Source: Actinomadura fibrosa
GTDB lineage: Bacteria; Actinomycetota; Actinomycetes; Streptosporangiales; Streptosporangiaceae
Direction: 5' to 3'
Assembly (NCBI RefSeq): GCF_900659615.1
Contig: NZ_CAACUY010000049.1
Span: 1-50,811 of the forward strand
Length of the DNA: 50,811 bases
A program made the translations under genes and the position numbers. The notes under the pieces are model-generated. The model ran no database searches, had not been told where the DNA came from, and saw only the letters and a program-made list of their open reading frames with translations. Shown piece by piece: positions 25,821-34,356 of the stretch; the first letter of the stretch is position 1, and every line of letters begins with the position of its first letter.

Positions 25821-26219
25821 ATGACGCCGCAACACCCCGGCACCACCTCCACCGGCACGGCAGCGCTGACCCGCGAGCGGTTCACCGACCACACGGTCGT
25901 CGCCCTCCACGGCGAGCTCGACGCCGCCTCCGTCCCGCACCTCAGGGAGCGCCTGCACACCGTCATGCGCGACCCGGGGCCGCTGGTCGTCATCGACCTC
26001 TCGGGCGTGACCTTCTGCGACTCGTCCGGCCTCGCCATGCTCGTCGGCGCGCGCCGGCGGACGGAGGCGAGGGGCGCGGGCGTCGTCCTCGCCGCCCCCG
26101 ACCCGCACCTCACGAGGCTGCTGAGCATGACCGGGCTGCGGGACGCCTTCACGGTCCGCGGGTCCGTCGCGGAGGCGGCGCTCCGCCCGGCCGACGACGG
26201 TGGTTCGGCCGCGGCCTGA
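25821..26219 (+). CDS. STAS-domain anti-sigma factor antagonist
   Basis: This 132-residue single STAS domain protein reads FTDHTVVALHGELDAASVPHLRERL, then LVVIDLSGVTFCDSSGLAMLVGARRR and VVLAAPDPHLTRLLSMTGLRDAF. The Ser in CDSSGLAML (about residue 72) is the site that anti-sigma kinases phosphorylate in SpoIIAA/RsbV proteins. ATG 25821 is preferred; ATG 25785 in frame lacks a ribosome site. No partner kinase or sigma gene is adjacent, though an unrelated serine-kinase-like ATPase is at 49381-49896. Confidence 0.88.
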   Translation: MTPQHPGTTSTGTAALTRERFTDHTVVALHGELDAASVPHLRERLHTVMRDPGPLVVIDLSGVTFCDSSGLAMLVGARRRTEARGAGVVLAAPDPHLTRLLSMTGLRDAFTVRGSVAEAALRPADDGGSAAA

Positions 26220-26342
26220 GCACGCCGGAGGCCCCGGCGCCGGGCGCGCGTCGCGGACGCCGCCCGGTCCCGTCCGCGTGGACGGACGGCAGGGCGCGCG
26301 GCCGGACGCCACCGGACGCGGGGCGGCGCGGCCGGTGGGGTC

Positions 26343-26567
26343 TCAGAGCAGGAAGAGCTTCGCGTACGGCGCGCTGATCCGCACCGTCCGCTCGCCGAAG
26401 TCGACGAGGACGGCGTTGCGCTCGACCTCGACGACGCGGCCGAGGCCGTACTTGTCGTGGGTGACCCGGTCCGACACGCCGAACTCCTTGGCGGGCGCGG
26501 CCGGTGGCGGTGGCTGGAAGGGACTGGTGGGCAGGTGTCGCCGTCGCGCGGCTCCGGAAGGTTTCAT
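26343..26567 (-). CDS. Small conserved actinobacterial protein with C-terminal Tudor/SH3-like segment
   Basis: The 74-residue product has a Pro-rich N-terminus (SPFQPPPPAAPAKEF). A compact beta segment follows, FGVSDRVTHDKYGLGRVVEVERNAVLVDFGERTVRISAPYAKLFLL, resembling the C-terminal Tudor/SH3-like piece of UvrD/PcrA-type helicases, where it touches RNA polymerase. Whether this stand-alone form does so is inference. ATG 26567 lies 7 nt after CATACT, so the mRNA is probably leaderless; the longer frame upstream is not credible. Confidence 0.75.
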   Translation of the reverse strand: MKPSGAARRRHLPTSPFQPPPPAAPAKEFGVSDRVTHDKYGLGRVVEVERNAVLVDFGERTVRISAPYAKLFLL

Positions 26568-26574
26568 TACCGCA

Positions 26575-26580
26575 AGTATG
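26575..26580 (-). promoter_or_regulatory. -10 element for leaderless transcript
   Basis: CATACT on the minus strand ends 7 nt before ATG 26567, placing the transcription start on the start codon. Confidence 0.45.
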
Positions 26581-26723
26581 CGCCCGTCCGGGCCGTGACG
26601 GGACCCGCATCGGCTTCTGATCTGGATTTTCATCCTGCGGAGGCCCGGTGTGCACGTTGCGGGGCCGGTTCCGTGAACCGTGTGGTAGTGTGGTGGCCGT
26701 TGCGGTTCCCATAGACATTTGTG

Positions 26724-26757
26724 TGCGCCTGCCGGATCCTTCGTCAGGCGCATTTTT
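26724..26757 (+). terminator. Attenuator-like hairpin with T tract in the cold-shock leader
   Basis: TGCGCCTG (26724-26731) pairs perfectly with CAGGCGCA (26745-26752) and is followed by TTTTT. It precedes the csp gene by about 90 nt in the same direction. The preceding GTTGCGGTTCCCATAGA is, as I recall, a stretch conserved upstream of actinomycete csp genes. It may be a temperature-responsive attenuator rather than a gene-end terminator, since no + strand gene ends here. Confidence 0.55.
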
Positions 26758-26847
26758 GTTGTTCTGGATCTTCCGGATGGGCCATCGCGGCGTCTCCGGC
26801 TCCCCTAAGGCGCGGGACCGGGACTTGAGACCCCAGAGGAGACCATC

Positions 26848-27051
26848 ATGGCCACCGGTACCGTCAAGTGGTTCAACGCGGAAAAGGGCTTCGGCTTCAT
26901 CGAGCAGGACGGCGGCGGCGCCGACGTCTTCGCCCACTACTCCAACATCGCGGGGCAGGGCTACCGTGAGCTGCAGGAGGGCCAGAAGGTGTCGTTCGAC
27001 GTCACCCAGGGCCAGAAGGGCCTGCAGGCGGAGAACATCCTTCCCGCGTGA
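26848..27051 (+). CDS. Cold-shock protein (CspA family)
   Basis: The 67-residue OB-fold protein reads GTVKWFNAEKGFGFIEQDGGGADVFAHYSNI, with the RNP1 (KGFGFI) and RNP2 (VFAHY) motifs intact and the standard length. It binds single-stranded RNA and DNA and melts RNA structure in the cold. Start ATG 26848 follows GAGGAGA. A structured leader lies upstream and a DEAD-box helicase gene lies 349 bp downstream on the same strand, a common cold-adaptation pairing. Confidence 0.97.
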   Translation: MATGTVKWFNAEKGFGFIEQDGGGADVFAHYSNIAGQGYRELQEGQKVSFDVTQGQKGLQAENILPA

Positions 27052-27400
27052 CGCCCGCGCCGCGGCGGGCGCGGCCCCGTGCCCGCCCGCCACGGCACCG
27101 GCTCGCCGGAGCGTCCGGTCCGTCCGGACGGCTTCGGCACCCCGAGGCCGGCGTATCCGGCCTCTCGGCGCCCTGTGCGCCCCCAAGCACCTCAAGCGCC
27201 CCAGAGTGATCCAGGGCGCCCCGAAGCGCTTCAGAGCGTCCCAGAGTGATCTCAGGGCGCTCCAGCACATGCGCGGCACGACCGCCGCGCGCCGTACCCG
27301 GTTCGTTTCTGAGATTTCTTCGCCCGGCCCGCTGAGGCCGCCCGGTTCGGAGCAGCGGAGCACTCCTCGACACGTGCCATCACCGAGGAAGGCTTTCGCC
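27052..27400 (+). other. Intergenic region between csp and the DEAD-box helicase
   Basis: No gene is credible here. A 7-bp GC hairpin (CGCCCGC 27052-27058, GCGGGCG 27065-27071) follows the csp stop and may slow or end transcription. Two imperfect repeats of period 40 occur at 27195-27263, and a less GC-rich patch at 27300-27325 could hold a promoter. Confidence 0.5.
27195..27263 (+). repeat. Two imperfect direct repeats in the helicase leader (period 40 bp)
   Basis: Both copies contain CCCAGAGTGATC followed by CAGGGCGC: the first at about 27195-27222, the second at about 27235-27263. They may be paired protein sites or RNA elements. Confidence 0.55.
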
Positions 27401-28876
27401 ATGCCCCGTACCGCCCACCCGAACGCCGGAGGCCGCTCCCCGCGGCCCCGTTCCGACAGCGCCCGCCGCCGCCCCGCCCAGCGTCCCGCCCAGCGGCCGG
27501 GCCGTGCCGCCGAGCCGGCGCCCGCCGGTCCGTCCACGCCGGGGCTGCCGCCCGTCGCCGCGTTCCAGGATCTGCCGCTTCCCGAGGCGCTGCTCGCGAC
27601 GCTCGCCCGCGAGGGCGTGACGGCGCCGTTCCCCATCCAGGCGGCGACGCTGCCGAACGCCCTCGCCGGACGCGACGTCCTCGGCCGGGGCCGCACCGGC
27701 TCCGGCAAGACCCTCGCCTTCGGCCTCGCCGCGCTCGCCCGGCTCGCGGGCCGCCGCGCCGAGTCCCGGTGCCCGCTCGCGCTGGTCCTCGTCCCGACGC
27801 GGGAGCTGGCCCAGCAGGTCACCGACGCGCTCACCCCGTACGCGGCGGCCGTGCGCCTGCGGGCCGCGACCGTGGTCGGCGGCCTGTCGATCGCGCGCCA
27901 GGCGTCCGCGCTGCGGCAGGGCGCGGAGGTGCTGATCGCCACCCCGGGACGGCTCGCCGACCTGATCGAGCGCGGCGACTGCCGGCTCGACCGGGTGGAG
28001 ATCACCGTCCTGGACGAGGCCGACCAGATGACCGACATGGGCTTCCTCCCGCAGGTCACCCGGCTGATGGAGCGGACCCCGGCGGGCGGGCAGCGGATGC
28101 TGTTCTCCGCGACGCTGGACCGCAACGTCGACCAGCTCGTCCGCCGCTTCCTGGCCGACCCGGTGACGCACTCGGTCGACCCGTCCGCCGGGGCGGTCAC
28201 CACGATGGAGCACCACGTGCTCCACGTCGCCGAGGACGACAAGCAGGAGACCGCCGCGCACATCGCCGCCCGCGACGGCCGCGTCATCATGTTCGTGGCG
28301 AAGAAGCACGCCGCGGACCGGCTCGTCCGCAAGCTGTCGTCGCGCGGCGTCCGCGCGGCGGCGCTGCACGGCGGCAAGACCCAGTCGCAGCGCAACCGGA
28401 CGCTGGACGGCTTCCGGACGGGCGACGTCCCGGTCCTGATCGCCACCAACGTCGCGGCCCGCGGCATCCACGTCGACGACCTCGACCTGGTCGTCAACAT
28501 CGACCCGCCCGCCGACCACAAGGACTACCTGCACCGCGGCGGCCGCACCGCCCGCGCGGGGCGGACGGGCACGGTCGTGACCCTCGTCCTGCCCGAGCAG
28601 CGCCGCGAGATGAAGGCGCTGATGGCCGCGGCGGGGATCGTCCCGGCGACGGCGTCGGTGCGTCCCGGCGACCCGGAGCTGGCGCGCGTCACGGGCGCCC
28701 GGCCCCCGTCGGACGAGCCGCTCGCCCCCGCGACGAGGCCCGCCCCCCAGCCGCGCCGCGCCGAGCGGAAGCCGCAGCCGCAGCCGCAGCGGGACTCCCA
28801 GCGGGAGCCGCAGCGGGCGCGGGCCGGTTCGCCGCGGCGCAGGCCGCGGCGCGCCGCGTCGTCCCGGAACAGCTGA
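27401..28876 (+). CDS. DEAD-box ATP-dependent RNA helicase
   Basis: The 491-residue helicase has a basic Pro-rich N-terminus (1-50), then a Q-motif region (FQDLPLPEALLATLAREGVTAPFPIQ) and motif I GRGRTGSGKT (residues 95-104). PTREL, TPGR, DEADQM (motif II) and SAT (motif III) follow. The C-terminal lobe has ARGIHVDDLDLVVN and HRGGRTARAG (motif VI). The tail (about 445-491) is Arg/Gln/Pro-rich and probably binds RNA. ATG 27401 follows GAGGAAGG. It unwinds structured RNA in the cytosol, and the csp gene upstream suggests a role in cold growth or ribosome assembly. Confidence 0.95.
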   Translation: MPRTAHPNAGGRSPRPRSDSARRRPAQRPAQRPGRAAEPAPAGPSTPGLPPVAAFQDLPLPEALLATLAREGVTAPFPIQAATLPNALAGRDVLGRGRTGSGKTLAFGLAALARLAGRRAESRCPLALVLVPTRELAQQVTDALTPYAAAVRLRAATVVGGLSIARQASALRQGAEVLIATPGRLADLIERGDCRLDRVEITVLDEADQMTDMGFLPQVTRLMERTPAGGQRMLFSATLDRNVDQLVRRFLADPVTHSVDPSAGAVTTMEHHVLHVAEDDKQETAAHIAARDGRVIMFVAKKHAADRLVRKLSSRGVRAAALHGGKTQSQRNRTLDGFRTGDVPVLIATNVAARGIHVDDLDLVVNIDPPADHKDYLHRGGRTARAGRTGTVVTLVLPEQRREMKALMAAAGIVPATASVRPGDPELARVTGARPPSDEPLAPATRPAPQPRRAERKPQPQPQRDSQREPQRARAGSPRRRPRRAASSRNS

Positions 28877-28883
28877 CCGCCGG

Positions 28884-28923
28884 GCGGACCCTGGAGGCCC
28901 GGACGGGGGCCTCCAGGGTCCGC
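28884..28923. terminator. Strong hairpin terminator after the helicase gene
   Basis: A perfect 17-bp stem starting GCGGACCCTGG (28884-28900) and ending at 28923, with a 6-nt loop and a short CTTTCT downstream. It separates converging genes and can act in both directions. Confidence 0.85.
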
Positions 28924-28930
28924 CGCTTTC

Positions 28931-31279
28931 TCACTCGGTGCGGAGGGCGGTCGCGGTCCTCGTGCGGGCGGCCCATCCGGCGGGCAGGAGGGCGCCCAGG
29001 ACGGCGATGGCCACGCCGCCCAGCAGGAGCGGGGCCACCAGCGGCGCGTCGTAGACGGCGAGGACCGACGACGGCATCCGGGTGCCCGCCGCGTCGCCCA
29101 TCGAGGGCAGCACGGCCGAGTGCACCGCGACGCCGAGCGGGACGCCGATCGCGCCGGCGACCAGCCCGATCCCGGCGACGGACGTGATGACCATCGCGAC
29201 CGTCTGCCGCGGCGACATGCCGAGGGCCTTGAGGACGCCGAGGTCGTGGACGCGCTCGCGGGTGTCCAGCACGATCGCGTTGAGGACGCCGAGCCCGGCG
29301 ACGGCCGCGAGCAGCAGCGTCAGCATGCCGATCAGGCTGTCCATCGCGATGACCACGGGACTCGACTCCTGCTCGTCGGGTTCGGCGCCACCGCCGATCG
29401 GCCGGAGGACGCGGTCGAGCCCGTCGGCGTAGGACCGCGCGTCGGTACCGGGCGCGAGGTCGATCGCGAACCGCGTCATCGGCGTGTCCGTCCTGAGCCC
29501 GAGGGCCGTGAGCGAGCGGGCGTCGGTCAGGACCGACCTGCCCTCGTCGCTCAGGTCGAGGGCCTCGCCGACGAGCCGCAGCGTGACGTGGCGTGCGCCG
29601 TTGGTGAGCGTGACCGTGTCGCCGAGGCGCGTCCCGGTGGTCTTCAGGAAGCCGGACGGCACGACGGCCTCGCCGGGGCCGGTGAACCAGCGCCCGGAGA
29701 TCATCTCGTAGGACGCCCAGGACGCGTCGCCGGAATAGGCGCTGACGGCGACCGAGCCCGACAGCCCGGCCACGCCGACCTCGCTGCGCGTGATGCGCAC
29801 GTACCGCCGGGTCCCGGGCTGCGCGGCGATCGCGCGGGCGACCGCGTCCGGGTCCGCGGCCTTGGGCGGCGCCCCCGGCTCGGGCCGGCCCATCGTGTGC
29901 GCCTCGACGGCGCCGGGCGAGCGGCGTTCGAGGCCCGCGTCGATGCGGTCCAGGGAGAGGCCGAGGCCGAGCCCGAAGGTGATCCCGACGGTGCCGAGCA
30001 CCACGCCCGCGACCATCCCGGCGGACCGTGCCGGATGGGCGAACGGGGTGGCGAGGCCCATGCTGACCGGGCGGGGCAGCGGCAGCCGGCCGAGCAGCCG
30101 CCGGACCGCCCGGCCGCGCCCGGCGCGGGGGGCGCGGCCGAGGACGGTCGCCTCGATCGCCCGGAGCCGCCCGGCCCGCAGCGCGGGGACGAGCGCGGTC
30201 ACGGCGACGACGGCGAGGGCGGCCGCCGGCACGGCGATGTCGATCCACAGGGGGACGGTCGCGTCGGTGCCGGTGTCGAAGGCGTCGCCTTCGTGATGCA
30301 GGGCGGGGATCGCCAGCAGGTTGCCGCAGACGGTGCCGAGGATCGTGCCCACCGCCGCCGGGATGACCGCCTGCGCCACGTAGGCCCGGACGACCTGCGC
30401 CGGGGTGAAGCCCAGCGACTTCAGGATGCCGATGCGGCGGGTGGCGGAGCCGACCGCGCCGCTGACCACGACGCTGATGACGAGGACGGACATGCACAGG
30501 CCGAGCACGCCGAAGGCGACGACGAACGGCACGTAGACGGCGGACTCGCGGGTCACGAGGTGCCGGGCCGTCCGGTAGGAGCCCGCCGCGGTCACCGATC
30601 CGGGCGGCACGGCGGCGGTGACCGCGGCGCGGTCGGCGGCGACCTGGGCGTCGGTGTCCGCGGCGGCGAAGCGGTAGAGCATCTGGTAGGCGGGCGCCGT
30701 GCCCGGCGGCACGAGGGCCGCGGCCTGCGCCGGCGCCACCCAGGCGTCCGCGGTCCTGCCCACCGACCGCGCCTTCCCGACGACGGTCAGCCGGGGGCGG
30801 CCCGGCGCGTCCGGGAACGCCAGCGTGTCACCGACCCGGAACGGCGTGTTCGCGGCGGCCACCATCTCGCCCGCGGCGGCGGCCCAGCGGCCCTGGGTCA
30901 CGTCGAGGACGTCGACGGACCCGCCCGCGGCGGCGCGCTCGGCGACGGTGAGCGGCGGGATGTCGGCGCCCTCCGGCGCGCCCTCCGGACGCGGGCGCAG
31001 CGAGAACACGCGGCCGGGACCGGCGGCGGCCGTCACGCCGCGGACGCGGGCGGTCGCGGCGAGCTGCGCGGGGGTCGCCTTCGCGCCGTCGAAGCGGACC
31101 GCCAGATGCGCGCCGTGCTGCCGGGCGAAGGCACGGTCGAACGGGCCGCTGGACTCCACGATCAGCCCGGCGGCCAGCACCGACGCGGTGACCGCCATCA
31201 TCGTGGTGAGGACCGTCACGACCGTCTGGACGCGGCGCCGGCCGACGCCGGCCCGGACCACCTTGCCGAGCGCGCTCAC
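28931..31279 (-). CDS. ABC transporter permease, FtsX/MacB type
   Basis: The 782-residue permease has an N-terminal membrane segment (about 18-42), a large extracytoplasmic domain (43-250), three helices (about 258-365), a segment near 415-440, a second extracytoplasmic domain and a last group of three helices (about 650-770). That is the two-FtsX-domain layout. The segments RRIGILKSLGFTPAQV and VHDLGVLKALGMSPRQT are the two typical coupling motifs to the ATPase. GTG 31279 overlaps the stop of the ATPase gene (GTGA). It probably works as a mechanotransmission or export system; the substrate is unknown. The divergent two-component genes are likely its regulators. Confidence 0.9.
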   Translation of the reverse strand: MSALGKVVRAGVGRRRVQTVVTVLTTMMAVTASVLAAGLIVESSGPFDRAFARQHGAHLAVRFDGAKATPAQLAATARVRGVTAAAGPGRVFSLRPRPEGAPEGADIPPLTVAERAAAGGSVDVLDVTQGRWAAAAGEMVAAANTPFRVGDTLAFPDAPGRPRLTVVGKARSVGRTADAWVAPAQAAALVPPGTAPAYQMLYRFAAADTDAQVAADRAAVTAAVPPGSVTAAGSYRTARHLVTRESAVYVPFVVAFGVLGLCMSVLVISVVVSGAVGSATRRIGILKSLGFTPAQVVRAYVAQAVIPAAVGTILGTVCGNLLAIPALHHEGDAFDTGTDATVPLWIDIAVPAAALAVVAVTALVPALRAGRLRAIEATVLGRAPRAGRGRAVRRLLGRLPLPRPVSMGLATPFAHPARSAGMVAGVVLGTVGITFGLGLGLSLDRIDAGLERRSPGAVEAHTMGRPEPGAPPKAADPDAVARAIAAQPGTRRYVRITRSEVGVAGLSGSVAVSAYSGDASWASYEMISGRWFTGPGEAVVPSGFLKTTGTRLGDTVTLTNGARHVTLRLVGEALDLSDEGRSVLTDARSLTALGLRTDTPMTRFAIDLAPGTDARSYADGLDRVLRPIGGGAEPDEQESSPVVIAMDSLIGMLTLLLAAVAGLGVLNAIVLDTRERVHDLGVLKALGMSPRQTVAMVITSVAGIGLVAGAIGVPLGVAVHSAVLPSMGDAAGTRMPSSVLAVYDAPLVAPLLLGGVAIAVLGALLPAGWAARTRTATALRTE

Positions 31280-32103
31280 CGTCCGGCCCGCCCGCCGGTC
31301 CCGCTTCCGTGCCGGAAGCCCTGGGAGCCCGGGTGCCCGTCCCTGGAGGGGACGCCGCCGAGTTCCGGCCGGGAGCCTTCGGGGGCCTGGAGCCCGGTTC
31401 CGGCTGGAGCGCCACCGCCTCCGGGGTCCAAGCCCCGCGGGGTCGTGGATCCGGCGATCCGGCCGTCCACGAGCTCGATCGTCCGGGTCGCGCAGGCCGT
31501 CGCGAGCGCGGTGTCGTGAGTGACGAGCAGCATCGTCTGGCCGTCCGCGTTGAGACCGGTCAGCAGCTCCTGGACGTCGGCCGCGGACGCGGTGTCGAGC
31601 GCGCCCGTCGGCTCGTCGGCCAGCAGCAGCGGCGGCCGGTTCATCAGCGCCCGGGCGACCGCGACGCGCTGCCGCTCGCCGCCGGAGAGGCGGCCGGGGA
31701 ACGCGCGGGCGTGCCCAGCGATCCCGAGCCGCTCCAGCAGCTCGGCCGCGCGCGAGCGGGCCTCACCGCGGGCGGTCCGGGCGAGCTGCGCCGGGAGCAG
31801 CACGTTGTCGAGGACGGTCAGGTCGTCCAGCAGGTTGAAGAACTGGAACACCATGCCGATCCGGGCCCGCCGGTAGCGCGCGAGCGCGGCCTCGGCCAGC
31901 TCGTCGACGCGGACGCCGTCCACGGTGACGCTGCCGGCGCTGGGCTTGTCGAGCCCGGCGACGAGGTTGAGCAGCGTCGACTTCCCGCTGCCGGACGGCC
32001 CCAGCACCGCGAGCGCCTCCCCCGCCCGCACGTCCAGGGTGAGACCGTCCAGGGCGGGTCTGCTCCCGTCGTACACCTTGCTGACGCCGCGTATCTCGAT
32101 CAT
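31276..32103 (-). CDS. ABC transporter ATP-binding protein (LolD/MacB type)
   Basis: The 275-residue ATPase has Walker A GPSGSGKST (residues 35-43), Q-loop FQFFNLLDDLTVLDNV, signature LSGGERQRVAVARAL, Walker B LLLADEPTGALD and the switch His in LVTHD. Start ATG 32103 follows GGCGAGGAG; the longer frame upstream is discarded. It drives the FtsX-type permease encoded next. The last 45 or so residues are a Gly/Pro-rich low-complexity tail that is not part of the usual domain. Confidence 0.92.
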   Translation of the reverse strand: MIEIRGVSKVYDGSRPALDGLTLDVRAGEALAVLGPSGSGKSTLLNLVAGLDKPSAGSVTVDGVRVDELAEAALARYRRARIGMVFQFFNLLDDLTVLDNVLLPAQLARTARGEARSRAAELLERLGIAGHARAFPGRLSGGERQRVAVARALMNRPPLLLADEPTGALDTASAADVQELLTGLNADGQTMLLVTHDTALATACATRTIELVDGRIAGSTTPRGLDPGGGGAPAGTGLQAPEGSRPELGGVPSRDGHPGSQGFRHGSGTGGRAGR

Positions 32104-32299
32104 GAGGGGCTCCTCGCCGTCCGGTGGGACCCCGACGGTAGGGAGGCGGAGGCGGCCGCCGCGTCGCCCGCGCTGATGCAATCCGGTACACCGCGCGGCG
32201 GACGCCGCGGGGCGTCATCCCCGCGATGTAGTCCGCGCGGACGCGGGAGCCCACCGCCGGAAGGATGCACCGGTCCGGCCGCTTTGCGATTCTGGTGCC

Positions 32300-33670
32300 G
32301 TGCAGAGACCCGGCTTCGCGGACCGCCGGCGGGAGCTGTGGCGGGCGCTGCGGCGGCCGGCCATGGGGCTGCCCCCGCGCCTGTCCCGCTGGGCGTGGGC
32401 GGCCGACGCCGTGCTGGCGGTCCTGCTGCTGCTCGCCACCGTCAACGGGACGCTGAACGCGAACGCGCAGGACGGGCCGGCGCCGCCCGCCGTGTTCCGC
32501 GTGGACGGCGAGCGCCCCCCGCCACCCGACCGGCCCCTGCCGCCCGACGCGCCCCTGCCGCCCGACCGGTTCTCGCCGCCGGAGCGGGGCCCGCATGCCG
32601 ACATCTCCATCGGGGACCGTCCGCCCTCGCACGCCCAGCTCACCCTGTACGTCCTGCTGGCGGCGCTGACCGCGCTGCCGCTGGTGCTGCGGCGCCGCTA
32701 CCCGCTCGCCGCCTTCTCCGTCGTGCTGTGGGCGACGCTGCTGTACCACTCCGGCCGGTCGTTCGATCCGACCTTCACCTTCGCCTCGTGCGTGATCGCG
32801 GCCTACAGCGCCGCGATGTACAGCCCCTACCACCGCCCCGCGGTGACGGCCGCGGCGGTCGGGGCGGTGCTCATCGCCGCCGGCCACGACGCCAACGTGC
32901 CCGAGCTGCGGCCCGGCCTGGTCACCCTCATCGTGCTGATCCCGATCGGCCTCGCGGCGAACGCGATCCACACGTGGAAGCAGCGGGTCCGGACGCTGGA
33001 GGCCGAGCGGGACGCCGCCACGCTCCGCGCGGTCGAGCGGGAGCGTTCCCGCATCGCGCAGGAGCTCCACGACGTGGTGACCCACAATGTCAGCGTGATG
33101 GTGGTTCAGGCGGGTGCGGCCCGCATGGTGATGCGCGAGGCGCCCGAGCGGGCGCAGGAGGCGCTGCTCGCGGTGGAGTCGGGCGGGCGCGCCGCGATGA
33201 CCGAGCTGCGCCACGCGATGGGCCTGCTGACGATGAACGGCGACGCCGCGCGTCCGCCGGAGGACCTCGACCTCGCCCCGAAGCCCGGCCTCGACCAGGT
33301 CCCGGCGCTGGCCGAGCGGGTCCGCGCCACCGGCGTGGACGTCGAGCTGACCGAGACCGGGACACCGGCGGAGCTGCCCGCCGGCATCGACCTCGCCGCG
33401 TACCGGGTCGTCCAGGAGTCGCTGACCAACGCGCTCAAGCACGCCGCGGGCGCGGCCGTGCGGATCTCCGTCGAGCACGGCCCCGGCGCGCTGCTGGTCG
33501 AGGTGACCGACACCGGCGGCGGCGCCGCACCCGCGGCCCGGACGGGCGGCGGGCACGGGCTGATCGGCCTGCGGGAGCGGGCGGCCGTCTACGGCGGCAC
33601 GCTGGAGGCCGGGCCCCGGCCCGGCGGCGGCTACCGGGTGCGCGCCAGGTTCCCGCTGGAGGCGCGGTGA
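32300..33670 (+). CDS. Two-component sensor histidine kinase, NarL/DesK type
   Basis: The 456-residue kinase has membrane helices at about 32-50, 113-131, 136-151, 160-175, 182-196 and 206-222. A long Pro-rich outside loop (70-100, with PPDRPLPPDAPLPPDR) lies after the first helix. The HisKA_3 phosphoacceptor is His257 in RIAQELHDVVTHNVS. The C-terminal ATPase has RVVQESLTNALKHA and GHGLIGLRERAAVYGG. GTG 32300 has no ribosome site but lies 6 nt after GATTCT, so it may be leaderless. It is coupled by GTGA to the response regulator. The Pro-rich loop may sense envelope state. Confidence 0.92.
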   Translation: MQRPGFADRRRELWRALRRPAMGLPPRLSRWAWAADAVLAVLLLLATVNGTLNANAQDGPAPPAVFRVDGERPPPPDRPLPPDAPLPPDRFSPPERGPHADISIGDRPPSHAQLTLYVLLAALTALPLVLRRRYPLAAFSVVLWATLLYHSGRSFDPTFTFASCVIAAYSAAMYSPYHRPAVTAAAVGAVLIAAGHDANVPELRPGLVTLIVLIPIGLAANAIHTWKQRVRTLEAERDAATLRAVERERSRIAQELHDVVTHNVSVMVVQAGAARMVMREAPERAQEALLAVESGGRAAMTELRHAMGLLTMNGDAARPPEDLDLAPKPGLDQVPALAERVRATGVDVELTETGTPAELPAGIDLAAYRVVQESLTNALKHAAGAAVRISVEHGPGALLVEVTDTGGGAAPAARTGGGHGLIGLRERAAVYGGTLEAGPRPGGGYRVRARFPLEAR

Positions 33671-34335
33671 CCGACCCGCCCCGCGTGCTGATCGCCGACG
33701 ACCAGGCGCTCGTCCGCACCGGCTTCTCGATGATCCTCAGCGCGACGGGCATCGAGGTGGTCGCCGAGGTCGCCGACGGTGCCGAGGCCGTCGGCGCCGT
33801 CCGCCGCACCCGGCCGGACGTGGTGCTCATGGACATCCAGATGCCCGGCATGGACGGCCTGGAGGCGACCCGGAGGATCCTGTCCGGCGCCGCCGGGCCG
33901 CCGCGCGTCATCATGCTCACGACCTTCGACCTCGACCGGTACGTGTACGCCGCGCTGACCGCGGGCGCCAGCGGCTTCCTGCTGAAGGACGTCTCGCCGG
34001 AGCACCTGGTCGCCGCCGTCCGGCTCGTCCGGTCCGGGGACGCGCTGCTCGCCCCGTCCATCACCCGGCGGCTCGTCGAGCGGTTCGCCGCCCGCGACGA
34101 CCGGGACGCCGCGCTGCACCGCGACCTGTCCCCGCTGACGTCCCGCGAGCTGGAGGTGCTCCAGCGGCTGGCGCGCGGGCTCAGCAACGCCGAGCTCGCG
34201 CGGGAGCTGCGACTCAGCGAGGCCACCGTGAAGACGCACGTCGCGCGGATCCTGTCCAAGCTCGACCTCCGCGACCGCGCCCAGGCGATCATCGTCGCCT
34301 ACGAGACCGGCCTCATCGTCCCCGGCCAGCCCTGA
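33667..34335 (+). CDS. Two-component response regulator, NarL/LuxR family
   Basis: The 222-residue protein starts at GTG 33667, which overlaps the kinase stop. The receiver domain (4-120) has the acidic pair DD (11-12), phosphoacceptor Asp56 in VVLMDIQMPGMDG, and LTTFD. The output HTH (about 155-215) reads LTSRELEVLQRLARGLSNAELARELRLSEATVKTHVARILSKL. It should be phosphorylated by the adjacent kinase and bind promoters. The divergent ABC transporter, 196 bp from the kinase start, is the likely target. Confidence 0.95.
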   Translation: MTDPPRVLIADDQALVRTGFSMILSATGIEVVAEVADGAEAVGAVRRTRPDVVLMDIQMPGMDGLEATRRILSGAAGPPRVIMLTTFDLDRYVYAALTAGASGFLLKDVSPEHLVAAVRLVRSGDALLAPSITRRLVERFAARDDRDAALHRDLSPLTSRELEVLQRLARGLSNAELARELRLSEATVKTHVARILSKLDLRDRAQAIIVAYETGLIVPGQP

Positions 34336-34356
34336 CCCGGCCGGGGGCGCTCGGGA

